A stretch of DNA of 64,000 bases from Capillimicrobium parvum (GTDB lineage: Bacteria > Actinomycetota > Thermoleophilia > Solirubrobacterales > Solirubrobacteraceae): the NCBI RefSeq assembly GCF_021172045.1, contig NZ_CP087164.1, positions 1,612,001 through 1,676,000 of the forward strand. The letters run 5' to 3'. The notes beneath the pieces were generated by a model. It ran no database searches and was not told the DNA's origin. It saw nothing but the letters and a program-made list of their open reading frames with translations. This document shows positions 31,315 through 39,334 of this stretch, piece by piece. Position numbers and translations under genes: made by a program. The first letter of the stretch is position 1. Each line of letters starts with the position of its first letter.

Positions 31315-32907
31315 ATGTCCTCCGGCGCTCTGCAAGACCTCCACACGACCGTGCTCGAAGCGGCGACCGCCCTCGCCGCCGCGCCGCCGCGCTCCGAGCC
31401 GACGCTGGAGCGGCCGAAGAAGGCGGCGTTCGGGGACCTGTCGACGAACGCGGCGATGCTGCTCGCGCCGGTGCTCAAGTCCGCGCCGCGCGACGTGGCC
31501 GGCCGGCTCGGCGACGAGCTCAGCGGGCGCCTCGGCGACCGGCTCGAGCGCGTCGAGGTCGCCGGCCCCGGCTTCCTGAACCTGTTCCTCGGCGACCCGT
31601 GGTTCGTCGACGCGCTGCGCAGCGTGCTCGGAGCCGGGGACGGCTTCGGCGGCGCCGGCGCGCCGGTCGCGGAGAAGGTCGACGTCGAGTTCGTCTCGGC
31701 GAACCCGACCGGGCCGATGCACGTCGGGCACGCCCGCAACGCCGCGTACGGCGACGCGCTGTGCCGGATCCTCGCCTTCCACGGGCACGCCGTCACCCGC
31801 GAGTTCTACGTCAACGACTACGGCTCCCAGGTGCGCCGGTTCGCGGAGTCGATCCGCGCGCGGGCGCGCGGCGAGGAGGTGCCGGAAGGCGGCTACCGGG
31901 GCGAGTACGTCTCCGAGCTCGTCGACCTCGACGACGGCGAGATATCGCTCGACGAGCTCGGCCGGCGCGGCGTGGCGGCCATGCTCGAGCGCATGCGGGC
32001 GTCGCTCGAGCGCTTCGCGGTGGCCCCGTTCGACCTCTTCTTCTCCGAGCGCAGCCTGCACCCCGAGAAGGTGCAGCACGCGTTCGACATCCTCGCCGAA
32101 CAGGGCAACACGTACCGCCACGACGGCGCCCTGTGGTGCCGGACGACCGCGTTCGGCGACGACAAGGACCGGGTCCTCGTGCGCTCGACCGGCGAGCACA
32201 CGTACTTCGCCAGCGACACCGCCTACCACCAGGACAAGCGCGAGCGCGGTTTCGACCGGCTCGTCGACGTGTGGGGCGCCGACCACCACGGCTACGTCAA
32301 GCGGACGAAGGCGGCCTACCAGGCGCTGGGCGGAGACCCGGACGCGCTGGACCTCCTGATCATGCAGTTCGTCTCGCTGCCCGAGGGCAAGATGAGCAAG
32401 CGCGCGGGCGAGTTCGTCACGCTCGACGACCTCGTCGACGAGATCGGGGTGGACGCCGCCCGCTGGTTCCTGCTGCAGCGCTCGCACGACACGACGATCG
32501 AGCTCGACCTCGACCTGGCCAAGCGCGAGAGCGCGGAGAACCCGGTCTACTACGTCCAGTACGCGCACGCCCGGATCGCGAGCGTGCTGGCCAAGGCGGG
32601 CTTCGCGGCGTCCGGCGCCGCCGGGTTCGACGAGCGGTCGCTGCCGCTGGAGCCGGGCGAGCGGGCGCTGATCATGAAGCTGCTGGCGTTCCCCGGCGAG
32701 GTGGCCGAGGCGGTCGAGCGCCGCGCGCCGCACCGGATCGCCGTCTACGCGCTCGAGCTGGCCCAGGAGTTCACCGCGTTCTACCGCGACTGCCGCGTGG
32801 TCGGATCGGAGGTGCAGGACTTCCGGCTGGCGCTCTGCGTCGCCGCGAAGCGCACGATCGCCCGGGCGCTCGACCTCCTCGGGGTCAGCGCGCCGGAGTC
32901 GATGTAG
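31315..32907 (+). CDS. argS: Arginyl-tRNA synthetase
   Basis: 530 residues, class I synthetase. Motifs: the Add1-like N-terminus with PKKAAFGDLSTNAAM, signature VSANPTGPMHVGHARNAAYGD (HIGH variant HVGH), SDTAYHQDKRERGFDRLVDVWGADHHGYVKRTKAA, and EGKMSKRAGEFV. The anticodon-binding DALR domain ends the protein. It charges tRNA-Arg and is essential. The 3' end overlaps the convergent SRPBCC gene by 23 bases. Confidence 0.97.
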   Translation: MSSGALQDLHTTVLEAATALAAAPPRSEPTLERPKKAAFGDLSTNAAMLLAPVLKSAPRDVAGRLGDELSGRLGDRLERVEVAGPGFLNLFLGDPWFVDALRSVLGAGDGFGGAGAPVAEKVDVEFVSANPTGPMHVGHARNAAYGDALCRILAFHGHAVTREFYVNDYGSQVRRFAESIRARARGEEVPEGGYRGEYVSELVDLDDGEISLDELGRRGVAAMLERMRASLERFAVAPFDLFFSERSLHPEKVQHAFDILAEQGNTYRHDGALWCRTTAFGDDKDRVLVRSTGEHTYFASDTAYHQDKRERGFDRLVDVWGADHHGYVKRTKAAYQALGGDPDALDLLIMQFVSLPEGKMSKRAGEFVTLDDLVDEIGVDAARWFLLQRSHDTTIELDLDLAKRESAENPVYYVQYAHARIASVLAKAGFAASGAAGFDERSLPLEPGERALIMKLLAFPGEVAEAVERRAPHRIAVYALELAQEFTAFYRDCRVVGSEVQDFRLALCVAAKRTIARALDLLGVSAPESM

Positions 32908-33346
32908 GCCCCGCCTCGACGCGGCGCTTGAGCTCGCCGTAGTCGCGGCGGAAGCTGCGCTCGAGGATCCGGCGCAGGAGCGGCTCGGCCAGGCGCAGCG
33001 GGCCGTGGATGGGGCCCTCGGCGACGTAGTCGAGGCGGGTGCCGCCGGCGGGCGTGGGCGCGAGGCGGTGGCGCGCGGCGACGCGGATCGGGCCGTCGAG
33101 CGGGCGCAGGTCGAAGGCGTGCGCGGGCTCGAGGCGCTCGACCGCGATGGTCGAGGTCATGTCGCGGCCGAAGGGGCCGGCGTTGACCTCGACGATCCGC
33201 GAGCCGGTGCGCAGCGGGCCCGGCGGGTCGGGCGTCGCCGAGCGCTTGATGGCCATCCACTCCGGAAGCTTCGCCGGATCCGTCAGGTAGGCGAAGACGG
33301 CGGCGGGCGGACGGTCGACCTCGATGGTGAACGCGATGCGGATCAT
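32885..33346 (-). CDS. SRPBCC (polyketide cyclase/START-like) protein
   Basis: 153 residues with the typical helix-grip opening FTIEVDRPPAAVFAYLTDPAKLPEWM, the strand RTGSRIVEV, RLEPAHAFDLRPLDG and GGTRLDYVAEG, and the long final helix LAEPLLRRILERSFRRDYGELKRRVEAG. These proteins bind hydrophobic ligands in a central cavity; the ligand is unknown. It precedes ccdA's gene by strand but 18 bases separate the two and no functional link is evident. Confidence 0.88.
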   Translation of the reverse strand: MIRIAFTIEVDRPPAAVFAYLTDPAKLPEWMAIKRSATPDPPGPLRTGSRIVEVNAGPFGRDMTSTIAVERLEPAHAFDLRPLDGPIRVAARHRLAPTPAGGTRLDYVAEGPIHGPLRLAEPLLRRILERSFRRDYGELKRRVEAGPTSTPAR

Positions 33347-33364
33347 GGCGCCGGCCGTTCAGGC

Positions 33365-34120
33365 TCAGATCGAGTAGATGAAGTCCAGGCCGACGTCGCC
33401 GAGGAGCTTCTGGACCTCGCTGTTGAGGCGGGTCAGCTCCTGGGTGTAGATGAGCACGCCCATCACGATGAGCACAGCGCCGGAGACCGCGGTGATCACG
33501 AGGTAGTGGTCGCGCAGCCAGCGGAAGGCGTTCGTCGCGCGGTTGAACGCGACCGCGGTCAGCAGGAACGGCACGGCGAGCCCGGCCGAGTAGAACGCGA
33601 GCAGCACGCCGCCGTGAGACACCGAGTCGCTCGTGGCCGCCGCGGCGAGGATCGCGCTCAGCGTCGGGCCGATGCACGGCGTCCAGGCGAACGCGAACGC
33701 CGCGCCGGCGATGAGCGGCCCGCCGGAGCCGGCCTTGCGGATCAGCGTGTCCGGCCGCCACTCCTTGTTGAGCTTCGGCACGAACGGCGTCAGGACGAAG
33801 AACACGCCCATCGCGATGATGAGCGCGCCGGCGATCTTGTCGAGCGTCACCCGGTGGTCGTTGAGGGTCTGGCCGAGCCCGGTCGCCGTCATGCCGAGCG
33901 CGACGAACATCAGCGTGAACGACAGGCAGAAGATGATCGCCGGCCACAGGACGCGCATCATCGGGTGGTGACGGTCGCGCAGGTCGGTGATCGACACGCC
34001 GCTGACCGCGGACAGGTAGCCGGGCACGAGCGGCAGCACGCAGGGGGAGATGAAGGAGACGAACCCGACCGCGAACGCGGCGAGGACCGTGGTGCCGGGC
34101 GACGTGGCCTGCGCGAGCAT
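33365..34120 (-). CDS. ccdA: Cytochrome c biogenesis thiol-reductant transporter CcdA
   Basis: 251 residues starting at 34120, two bases after the ccmH stop. Six or seven membrane helices, with the two redox cysteines in SFISPCVLPLVPGYLSAVSG and FAFAWTPCIGPTLSAIL. It carries electrons from cytosolic thioredoxin across the membrane to extracytoplasmic thiol proteins such as the ResA-like protein encoded just upstream. The order resA-ccmH-ccdA on one strand forms a reductive branch of cytochrome c assembly. Confidence 0.94.
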   Translation of the reverse strand: MLAQATSPGTTVLAAFAVGFVSFISPCVLPLVPGYLSAVSGVSITDLRDRHHPMMRVLWPAIIFCLSFTLMFVALGMTATGLGQTLNDHRVTLDKIAGALIIAMGVFFVLTPFVPKLNKEWRPDTLIRKAGSGGPLIAGAAFAFAWTPCIGPTLSAILAAAATSDSVSHGGVLLAFYSAGLAVPFLLTAVAFNRATNAFRWLRDHYLVITAVSGAVLIVMGVLIYTQELTRLNSEVQKLLGDVGLDFIYSI

Positions 34121-34122
34121 GG

Positions 34123-34605
34123 TCAGCGGTACCGCGCGAGGTCCTCGTCGAGGCGGGCGGCCTCCTCGGGCGTGACCCCGGGTCCGTCGTCGCCGGCGGC
34201 GCCCGGCTCGTCCGGCCCGCGGGCGGCCTGGCGCCGGCGCCAGCGCGGCGCGAGCACCGCGACGGCGGCGATGAGCACGGCGAAGACGAGCGCGGGCACG
34301 AGCCAGTTGGTCACCTCGAATCCGCCGCCCTCGGGCGAGGCGATCACCGCATCGCCGTACTCGCCGCGCAGCGCCTCCTTGATCTCGGCCTTCGTCCTGC
34401 CCTGGGCGATGAGCCGGCTGATGAGCGCGCGCTCGCGATCGGCCTGCGGCGCCTCGGCGATGTTCAGCGGAACGCCGCAGACGACGCACATGACCTCGTC
34501 CTCGACGTCGTTGAGCGTCGTCCGGGGCGTGGCGGCGGAGGCGGCGCCGGCGGGCGCGGCGACCGCGAAGAGGAGCGCGATGAGCAGGAGCGAGCGGCGG
34601 AGCAT
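34123..34605 (-). CDS. ccmH: Cytochrome c maturation protein CcmH (CycL-type)
   Basis: 160 residues. A signal peptide (LLLIALLFAVAAPAGAASA) is followed by VEDEVMCVVCGVPLNIAEAPQADRERALISRLIAQGRTKAEIKEAL with the CxxC of the apocytochrome thiol reductase, then a membrane helix NWLVPALVFAVLIAAVAVLAPRW and a short charged tail. CcmH keeps the haem-binding cysteines of apocytochrome c reduced. The start overlaps the resA-like stop by one base. Confidence 0.94.
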   Translation of the reverse strand: MLRRSLLLIALLFAVAAPAGAASAATPRTTLNDVEDEVMCVVCGVPLNIAEAPQADRERALISRLIAQGRTKAEIKEALRGEYGDAVIASPEGGGFEVTNWLVPALVFAVLIAAVAVLAPRWRRRQAARGPDEPGAAGDDGPGVTPEEAARLDEDLARYR

Positions 34606-35153
34606 CAGTTCTCCAGGGCGGCGCTGAGCGCCCGGTCCAGGAACTTGCCGTCGACCTGCCCGCGCGAGAGCGCGACGACCCGGCCCTTGCGGTCGATGAT
34701 GAACGTCTCCGGTAGCGCCCGCGTGCCGTACTTCTGGGCGAGCTTGCCGTCCACGTCGCGGACCGAGGGGTACGTGAGGCCGTGGTCGCGCATGAACGCC
34801 TCGGAGTCGCTCGACGCGTCGCGGAAGGTCACGCCGAGCACCGTCCCCGCTCCGTCCTGCTGCAGGCGCTTCTGCGCCCGCTCGAGCTGCGGCGCCTCCG
34901 CCTTGCACGGCTCGCACCACGAGGCCCAGAAGTTCAGCACGACGACCTTGCCCCGCAGATCGGCCACCGACCGGGTGCGGCCGCGAGCGCCCAGCACGGG
35001 CAGCGCGAGGTCGGGCGCGGTGGGCCGCTGGCCCTTCTTGACCGCCTCGTCAAGCGTCTTGTCCTCGCTCCTGGCGGCGACGCCGTACACGAGCAGGCCG
35101 ACGAGCGCGGCGACCGCGAGCACAGCGACGAGGGGGAAAGCGGTGCGCCTCAT
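34605..35153 (-). CDS. TlpA/ResA-like extracytoplasmic thioredoxin
   Basis: 182 residues. An N-terminal membrane anchor (AFPLVAVLAVAALVGLLVYGV) precedes a thioredoxin-fold domain with VVVLNFWASWCEPCKAEAPQLE (active WCEPC), YPSVRDVDGKLAQKYGTRALPETFIIDRKGRVV and the cis-Pro ALPE. It probably reduces apocytochrome c or CcmH using electrons from CcdA. The frame extends upstream through the tRNA to 35444, but that part is the reverse of tRNA-Gly and not coding. Confidence 0.94.
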   Translation of the reverse strand: MRRTAFPLVAVLAVAALVGLLVYGVAARSEDKTLDEAVKKGQRPTAPDLALPVLGARGRTRSVADLRGKVVVLNFWASWCEPCKAEAPQLERAQKRLQQDGAGTVLGVTFRDASSDSEAFMRDHGLTYPSVRDVDGKLAQKYGTRALPETFIIDRKGRVVALSRGQVDGKFLDRALSAALEN

Positions 35154-35200
35154 CCGCCGTCCCAGGGTAGTCGCTGGTCGCGCTAGGATCCTGCGCTCAA

Positions 35201-35271
35201 GCGGGATTAGTTCATCGGTAGAACGCGAGCTTCCCAAGCTCGAGAGACGGGTTCGATTCCCGTATCCCGCT
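35201..35271 (+). tRNA. tRNA-Gly(CCC)
   Basis: 71 bases with a perfect seven-pair acceptor (GCGGGAT with ATCCCGC), D-arm, a CGAGC/GCTCG anticodon stem around TTCCCAA (anticodon CCC), and T-arm GACGGGTTCGATTCCCGT. CCA is not encoded. The gene is intact and serves as the attachment site of the integrated element: its 3' half from 35248 is repeated at 48322. Confidence 0.97.
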
Positions 35272-35306
35272 CTGGCGGAAGCCCCGGCCTCTACGGGGCT
35301 TTCGTC
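35248..35306. repeat. Left attachment repeat (att1)
   Basis: 59 bases identical to 48322-48380: the T-arm and acceptor 3' strand of tRNA-Gly plus the hairpin terminator behind it. Similarity continues weakly for about 40 bases past the core into the arm sites. Confidence 0.95.
35279..35302 (+). terminator. Intrinsic terminator of tRNA-Gly
   Basis: AAGCCCCG (35279-35286) pairs with CGGGGCTT (35294-35301) around a seven-base loop, followed by TCGTCATTT. The hairpin is part of the att core and so is present again at 48353 and, with one mismatch, at 50787. Confidence 0.75.
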
Positions 35307-35322
35307 ATTTCTGGGGGATGGC

Positions 35323-35344
35323 GAGGTACCAATGAGGTACCAAT
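35323..35344. repeat. Two tandem integrase arm-type sites, left end
   Basis: GAGGTACCAAT occurs twice back to back (35323-35333, 35334-35344). The same 11-mer, with one-base variation, is found twice just inside the right end and again, diverged, just outside the right att repeat. This is the pattern expected of integrase N-terminal-domain binding sites. Confidence 0.7.
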
Positions 35345-35573
35345 TTCCTGCCGGCGGCGTCATCCGCCTTGTCTTCGCAGCGCTCCCGGAGGTCATCAAC
35401 GACGAAGGAGCGAGCCCCCGGGCCTGGGGGCGATAAGACCGCAACGGAATGGGTTCCCATGCTCCTACCGCGCGCCGCCGAGAGGTCGCGGATCACCCGC
35501 CGGCCGGGCACGCCGGACTTCGGAACGCACCGCGCGGGTAGGTAGACGAACGTCCCCAACGCGGAGGTCGACC
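35345..35573. other. Non-coding left end of the element
   Basis: No gene is supported in these 229 bases. A short GC hairpin (GCCCCC/GGGGGC near 35418-35434) is visible; a promoter for the DUF2188 gene is likely but not clear. AGGTCGACC before 35574 can serve as its ribosome site. Confidence 0.4.
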
Positions 35574-35798
35574 ATGACCCGGCTTCACGTCGTACCCGAT
35601 GGCGATCGCTGGGCGGTCAAGCTGGAAGGCAGCGACTCGCCTCAGAGCACCCACGGAACCCAGGCGGAGGCGGAGAAGGCGGCGAAGTCCACGTCGGGCG
35701 TGACGGAGGTGATCATCCACGGTCGCGACGGCAAGATTCGCGACAGCGACACGATGGACCGAGCCCACGAAGGCCCGGGGCGCGACAAGGTGCACTAG
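35574..35798 (+). CDS. DUF2188 family protein
   Basis: 74 residues. HVVPDGDRWAVKLEGSDSPQSTHGTQAEAEKAAKSTSGVTEVIIHGRDGKIRDSDT follows the DUF2188 pattern exactly: a small beta-rich domain with a helix (TQAEAEKAA) and a terminal HGRDGKI. Members are common in bacteria and mobile DNA, function unknown. The stop overlaps that of the convergent zinc-finger gene by four bases. Confidence 0.85.
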   Translation: MTRLHVVPDGDRWAVKLEGSDSPQSTHGTQAEAEKAAKSTSGVTEVIIHGRDGKIRDSDTMDRAHEGPGRDKVH

Positions 35799-36127
35799 AT
35801 CGGGCCGGCGTGACGGCTGTCGTGGCGGGCGGTCAGCGCAAGTTGCGTTGCGCGTCGCCGCACGTCGCACGCCTCGCAGCCGGCGAACTCTGGGCACGCC
35901 GCCGTCGCGATCCATGACCGATCGGGTCTCGCGAGCAGCTTGCGGGACATGCGGTCGATCCTGCGGCCGTAGGCGCGGGCGCACGCCGGGCAGAGCCAGC
36001 CGGGCTGGTGCGGCGTCCAGCCAATCTCGAGAGGAGGGCGGAAATGGCCAGCGCATGCGATGCAGTCGCGGTCGCCTACGGTTGGTTGCGATTGGCCTGC
36101 CCATGACACGAACGCATGTTCGCGCAT
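35795..36127 (-). CDS. Putative small zinc-finger protein
   Basis: 110 residues, not recognised. Cys pairs are arranged like zinc ligands: DCIACAGH, LCPACARAYG and ACPEFAGCEAC. Codon-position composition supports translation on this strand and its start is divergent from the gene at 36264 across a repeat-rich gap. Possibly a DNA-binding or regulatory protein of the element. Confidence 0.55.
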   Translation of the reverse strand: MREHAFVSWAGQSQPTVGDRDCIACAGHFRPPLEIGWTPHQPGWLCPACARAYGRRIDRMSRKLLARPDRSWIATAACPEFAGCEACDVRRRATQLALTARHDSRHAGPI

Positions 36128-36158
36128 GAAACGCGCATGAAGCGTTCACGAACGTTTG
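36106..36158. repeat. Iteron-like repeat cluster in a divergent promoter region
   Basis: CACGAACG is present at 36108 and 36147, and GCGCATGAA at 36122 and 36133. Two of the units form an interrupted palindrome ending in AACGC/GCGTT. The cluster covers the start of the minus-strand zinc-finger gene and lies upstream of the gene at 36264, so it may be an operator or replication iteron. Confidence 0.5.
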
Positions 36159-36263
36159 CCTCATTGTGCTCCGAACGGTCAGCGGTTAGGTTGGGTCACA
36201 CAACGGAATCGCCCCCGCGCCGCTGACACGGCCGGGGGCATGGCCCAAGGAGGAGGTAGCTCC

Positions 36264-36797
36264 ATGGACGCGCAGAACGCTATCTGCGTTGGTAGCCCGC
36301 TGTCGGCATGGATCGTCAACCACGACGACGGGACCCTGTCGATCAGTGTCCCGCCCATCCTCATCGAAGGGATGCGAACGAGGTTGTTGCACGACTACGC
36401 GGTGGCGGCCGTCAGGCTGGCAGATGGTTTCGTAGACGAGCTGGCGCCGCGGGACTACGGACACGAGCGCGACCCATCGAGCGTGGTTACGGACACCGCG
36501 GTCACGGCCGATCGTGTCGAGTCCCTGCGAGAGCGCTGCGAAGCGGTCGCGGTGGCCCATGAGCAGCTCGACACGTTCGGCTGGACGGAGCCGAGGGACG
36601 TCACGTTGCGACGCGACCGCGATTGGTGGCTGCGGGCGGCGAGCGCCGAGATCACGGAGGTCGCCGGCTGCGTCACCGCGACGGTCGAGGACGGACCGCG
36701 CTACGCCAATCAGGAAGAGTGGGTGGAGCGGGTGGTCGAGTGGCAGGCGCACCTGGCGGAGGCTGTGGCCTTCCTGGGGGCGCTGCAAGCCGCCTGA
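36264..36797 (+). CDS. Hypothetical protein of the element
   Basis: 177 residues from ATG 36264 behind AAGGAGGAGG. No family is recognised. The middle is helical and charged (RLADGFVDELAPRDYGHERD, VESLRERCEAVAVAHEQLDTFGW), and the end ANQEEWVERVVEWQAHLAEAVAFLGALQ is a long amphipathic helix. There is no signal or membrane segment. It is the first of a rightward group on the left half of the element. Confidence 0.65.
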   Translation: MDAQNAICVGSPLSAWIVNHDDGTLSISVPPILIEGMRTRLLHDYAVAAVRLADGFVDELAPRDYGHERDPSSVVTDTAVTADRVESLRERCEAVAVAHEQLDTFGWTEPRDVTLRRDRDWWLRAASAEITEVAGCVTATVEDGPRYANQEEWVERVVEWQAHLAEAVAFLGALQAA

Positions 36798-36864
36798 CGG
36801 CCGTCGGAGCGGCTGCCAAGGGGATTCCCTTCGTGGCCGCTCCGCCGCCGGTAGCGGCCCTAGG

Positions 36865-37380
36865 ATGTGTTTCACCGTGAGACGACGCGTCTACACCGAA
36901 CACGACCAGGCCGAAGCGCTCATGATGCTCGCTGTCTGCCGCGGCAACGCCGAGGAAGCCCGCCGCCGGATGAAGGCGCGCGGCGACGACCCGCCCCCGG
37001 CGAGCACACTGAACATGTGGCGTACCGCGCAAGCCGACCGGTACGAGGACATCCGTAGCGAGATCAGCGTGAAGATCACCGCGGAGGTCGCGAACCAGGC
37101 GGAGGAGATCATGCTCGAGGCCGGCGAGCTCGAACGCGAGATGCTGGCGCGCATCCGTGAGGAGCTACCGAACATCAAGCCGGGCGAGCTGCCCGGGGCG
37201 TTGCGGAACGTGACGACGACGAAGGCGCTGAACAACGACAAGATCGCTGGCCCGATTCGGGGCCGGCCGACCGTAATCACCGAGCACCGGGACGCCACCC
37301 AGATCCTCGCTGAGTTGCAGCGCCTCGGCGTGATCGACAGCACCGCCGAAGAGATATCCGCGCTGCCGCCTGCCGCGTAG
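36865..37380 (+). CDS. HTH protein, small-terminase-like
   Basis: 171 residues from ATG 36865 (a GTG at 36877 is an alternative; TAGGAT at 36861-36866 could be its -10). An N-terminal helix-turn-helix region HDQAEALMMLAVCRGNAEEARRRMKARGDDPPPASTLNMWR is followed by a long helical stretch SEISVKITAEVANQAEEIMLEAGELEREMLARIREEL and a C-terminal LRNVTTTKALNNDKIAGPIRGRP. Small terminases of actinophages have this HTH plus oligomerising-helix plan. The match is by pattern only; a generic DNA-binding protein is possible. Confidence 0.5.
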   Translation: MCFTVRRRVYTEHDQAEALMMLAVCRGNAEEARRRMKARGDDPPPASTLNMWRTAQADRYEDIRSEISVKITAEVANQAEEIMLEAGELEREMLARIREELPNIKPGELPGALRNVTTTKALNNDKIAGPIRGRPTVITEHRDATQILAELQRLGVIDSTAEEISALPPAA

Positions 37381-37401
37381 AGTCGCGCCAACACTGGCGC
37401 C

Positions 37402-37866
37402 ATGAAAGGAACTCGTATGCGACGCACGACCGTCGCCGCTCTTCTCGCGATCACGATCGCTGTTCTCTGGGCGGTTCCCGCCTTCGGTGGACCTTCGATC
37501 GCAACGTTGTCACGTCGGATCGCTGGTGTAGGTGACCGTGAGCAGCGTCACTACAACGAGGTGGACCGCCGGATCAAAGCCGCTGTTCTGCTCACGCTCC
37601 AGCGTGGCGTCGTGACAGACGTGCAGAGTGCGACGATGGCCCAGAACGGGCGCTTCTACTCGGGAAGTGTGGGGTGCCAGTTCGGATACCGGCTGACGGG
37701 AGGCGGGGTCGACTGGGGGTTTTCGAGCGTCTACCTCGACTACGCGGTCGTATCAAGCGCGCCGGATCTGAGCGGCACCGTGTGGCGCGCCACGGCCAGT
37801 CAGGGTCTGTCCCCTGCGCCCGATGTGCTCCCGAGCGTCTATGCCGTCTGCATCAAGGCCGGTTGA
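37402..37866 (+). CDS. Secreted hypothetical protein
   Basis: 154 residues. A signal peptide MRRTTVAALLAITIAVLWAVPAFGG is clear. The mature part begins with a helix-forming SRRIAGVGDREQRHYNEVDRRIKAAVLLTL and has two Cys (SVGCQFG, AVCIKA) that could form a disulfide. No family recognised. It may be an exported surface or exclusion factor of the element. Confidence 0.6.
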   Translation: MKGTRMRRTTVAALLAITIAVLWAVPAFGGPSIATLSRRIAGVGDREQRHYNEVDRRIKAAVLLTLQRGVVTDVQSATMAQNGRFYSGSVGCQFGYRLTGGGVDWGFSSVYLDYAVVSSAPDLSGTVWRATASQGLSPAPDVLPSVYAVCIKAG

Positions 37867-38095
37867 CGAGATCACGGCTTACTCGCCCACGGTAGGTGCT
37901 GGACACGCTGACAGAGCGCCAGCCCGGCATGGTGCCGAAAGCGGGTCGAAGTGGCTCCGGTGTGGGCGTTAAAATCGGTGAAGTCATTGCCACTATTTGA
38001 AGCCAGGGGAAGATCGCCTCGCAACTTCATCGCCCGGCCACACCGGGAATTGGGGAACCGAAAGCATCGGACTTCGGCGAAGGAGACGATCACTG

Positions 38096-38581
38096 ATGGC
38101 TCGCATTTCAAAGGCTTCGCGGTTCACCACGGTCCGGGCGTTCTCTGCGCAGCTCTCTGCCGGGGCCACAACGGGCACGTATATCTCGTCTGTCGCGTCG
38201 GGCGGCACCGTGACCAACATCCAGTTCGTTCTGCGCGGAACGCTGCTCGCCGAGCACGGCACCAGATTCCGAGTGCGGACGCATGTCTGGTCCCTCGGCA
38301 ACGCCGGCAGCGATCCCACGACCACCGCGAAGGTGTCGCTCTATCAAGCAACGATCGCAGCGGCCACCACCGGATTCACGGCCACCCTCGGGTCGGAGGT
38401 CGCTTCCTCAGCGATCTCTGGGCTCGCTCCGACGCCTCGAGGCACGATCGTCAACGGCGAATCTTCGGACTTCACCATTGATCCCAGCAAGGTCTATGTG
38501 CCGGTGGTGGAGCTGCTCACCGCCAACCTGCCCGCGAGCACCAGCTTCACGTCCTACGTCGACATCATCGCGATCGACTAG
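38096..38581 (+). CDS. Hypothetical beta-rich protein, virion-like
   Basis: 161 residues, ATG 38096 behind AAGGAGA. The chain is rich in Ser/Thr/Ala/Gly and beta-strand formers (GATTGTYISSVASGGTVTNIQFVLRGTLL; SKVYVPVVELLTANLPASTSFTSYVDIIAID), lacks a signal peptide and has no Cys. This composition resembles phage decoration or fibre-head proteins. No homolog is recognised. The 230 bases before it carry no gene. Confidence 0.5.
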   Translation: MARISKASRFTTVRAFSAQLSAGATTGTYISSVASGGTVTNIQFVLRGTLLAEHGTRFRVRTHVWSLGNAGSDPTTTAKVSLYQATIAAATTGFTATLGSEVASSAISGLAPTPRGTIVNGESSDFTIDPSKVYVPVVELLTANLPASTSFTSYVDIIAID

Positions 38582-38722
38582 GCCCGCCTGGTGGGCGACA
38601 GCGAGTGGCGAGCGACCGTCTAGCGGTTCTTCGGCGGACCACTCGACAGATGTTCGACCGCTGAAAGCTCTCCAGCGGGTTAATGTCGGTCGTTCGGTTT
38701 GGGTCTCCACGGAAGGGTCTCG

Positions 38723-39307
38723 ATGCTTCGCCTGTTCGCCGCACTTGCTGCTTTCGCCCTGCTGGCTTTCGCCGGCTGCGGAACCACCGACGACAGCTCC
38801 TCTGGAGGCTCAACCGGCAGTGGCGAGTCCGGCGCCAAGAGCGAGTCGGACGGCTGCGGATTCAAGGCCACAGATGACTGCACGCCGCACGTCGGAGCCG
38901 ATGGCAAGGTTCGTGTCGACGCGATCGTGTGGAACCTCGAGTCAGCGCGCACAACCAACACGATCGGGGAGCAACAGTACGGGTTGGGCGCCAAGGCCGA
39001 TGGCGTCTTCGTCGTCGTCAAACTCAAGGCGACGAGCAAGAAGGACGAATCCGCGACCCTCTCCGACAATGTCATCAAGCTCGAGGTCAACGGCAACACA
39101 TACGACCCCGACAGCGACGGGAGCATCGCAGCGATCGGAGCTGGTGACGAGCCGTTCTTCCTCGAGACGCTCAATCCCGACTCGACCGAGAAGGGCACGG
39201 TGGTGTTCGATGTGCCGAAGAAGGTGCTCAACGACAAGCCCGAGTTGCGATTCGGCGAGCTCGGGTTCGGCGACACCCATGCGTACATCGCGCTCCCCCA
39301 GATCTAG
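38723..39307 (+). CDS. DUF4352-like lipoprotein
   Basis: 194 residues from ATG 38723. The signal peptide ends at the lipobox FAGC (ALLAFAGCGTTDD), then a Ser/Gly linker and a beta-sandwich: VDAIVWNLESARTTNTIGEQQYGLGAKADGVFVVVKLKATSKKDESATLSDNVIKLEVNGNTYDPDSDG is the DUF4352/telokin-like pattern, ending VVFDVPKKVLNDKPELRFGELGF. It is anchored on the outer face. Phage-encoded lipoproteins often block superinfection, which is a possible role here. Confidence 0.75.
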   Translation: MLRLFAALAAFALLAFAGCGTTDDSSSGGSTGSGESGAKSESDGCGFKATDDCTPHVGADGKVRVDAIVWNLESARTTNTIGEQQYGLGAKADGVFVVVKLKATSKKDESATLSDNVIKLEVNGNTYDPDSDGSIAAIGAGDEPFFLETLNPDSTEKGTVVFDVPKKVLNDKPELRFGELGFGDTHAYIALPQI

Positions 39308-39334
39308 CCCAGTGCCGAACCACCGGTGAAATCC

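Noticed and set aside
35154-35444. N-terminal extension of the ResA-like protein and a similar minus-strand frame at 48255-48677 ending in GNRTR-type sequence
   Set aside because: These are reverse translations of tRNA-Gly and the att repeat, a well-known source of false protein tails.
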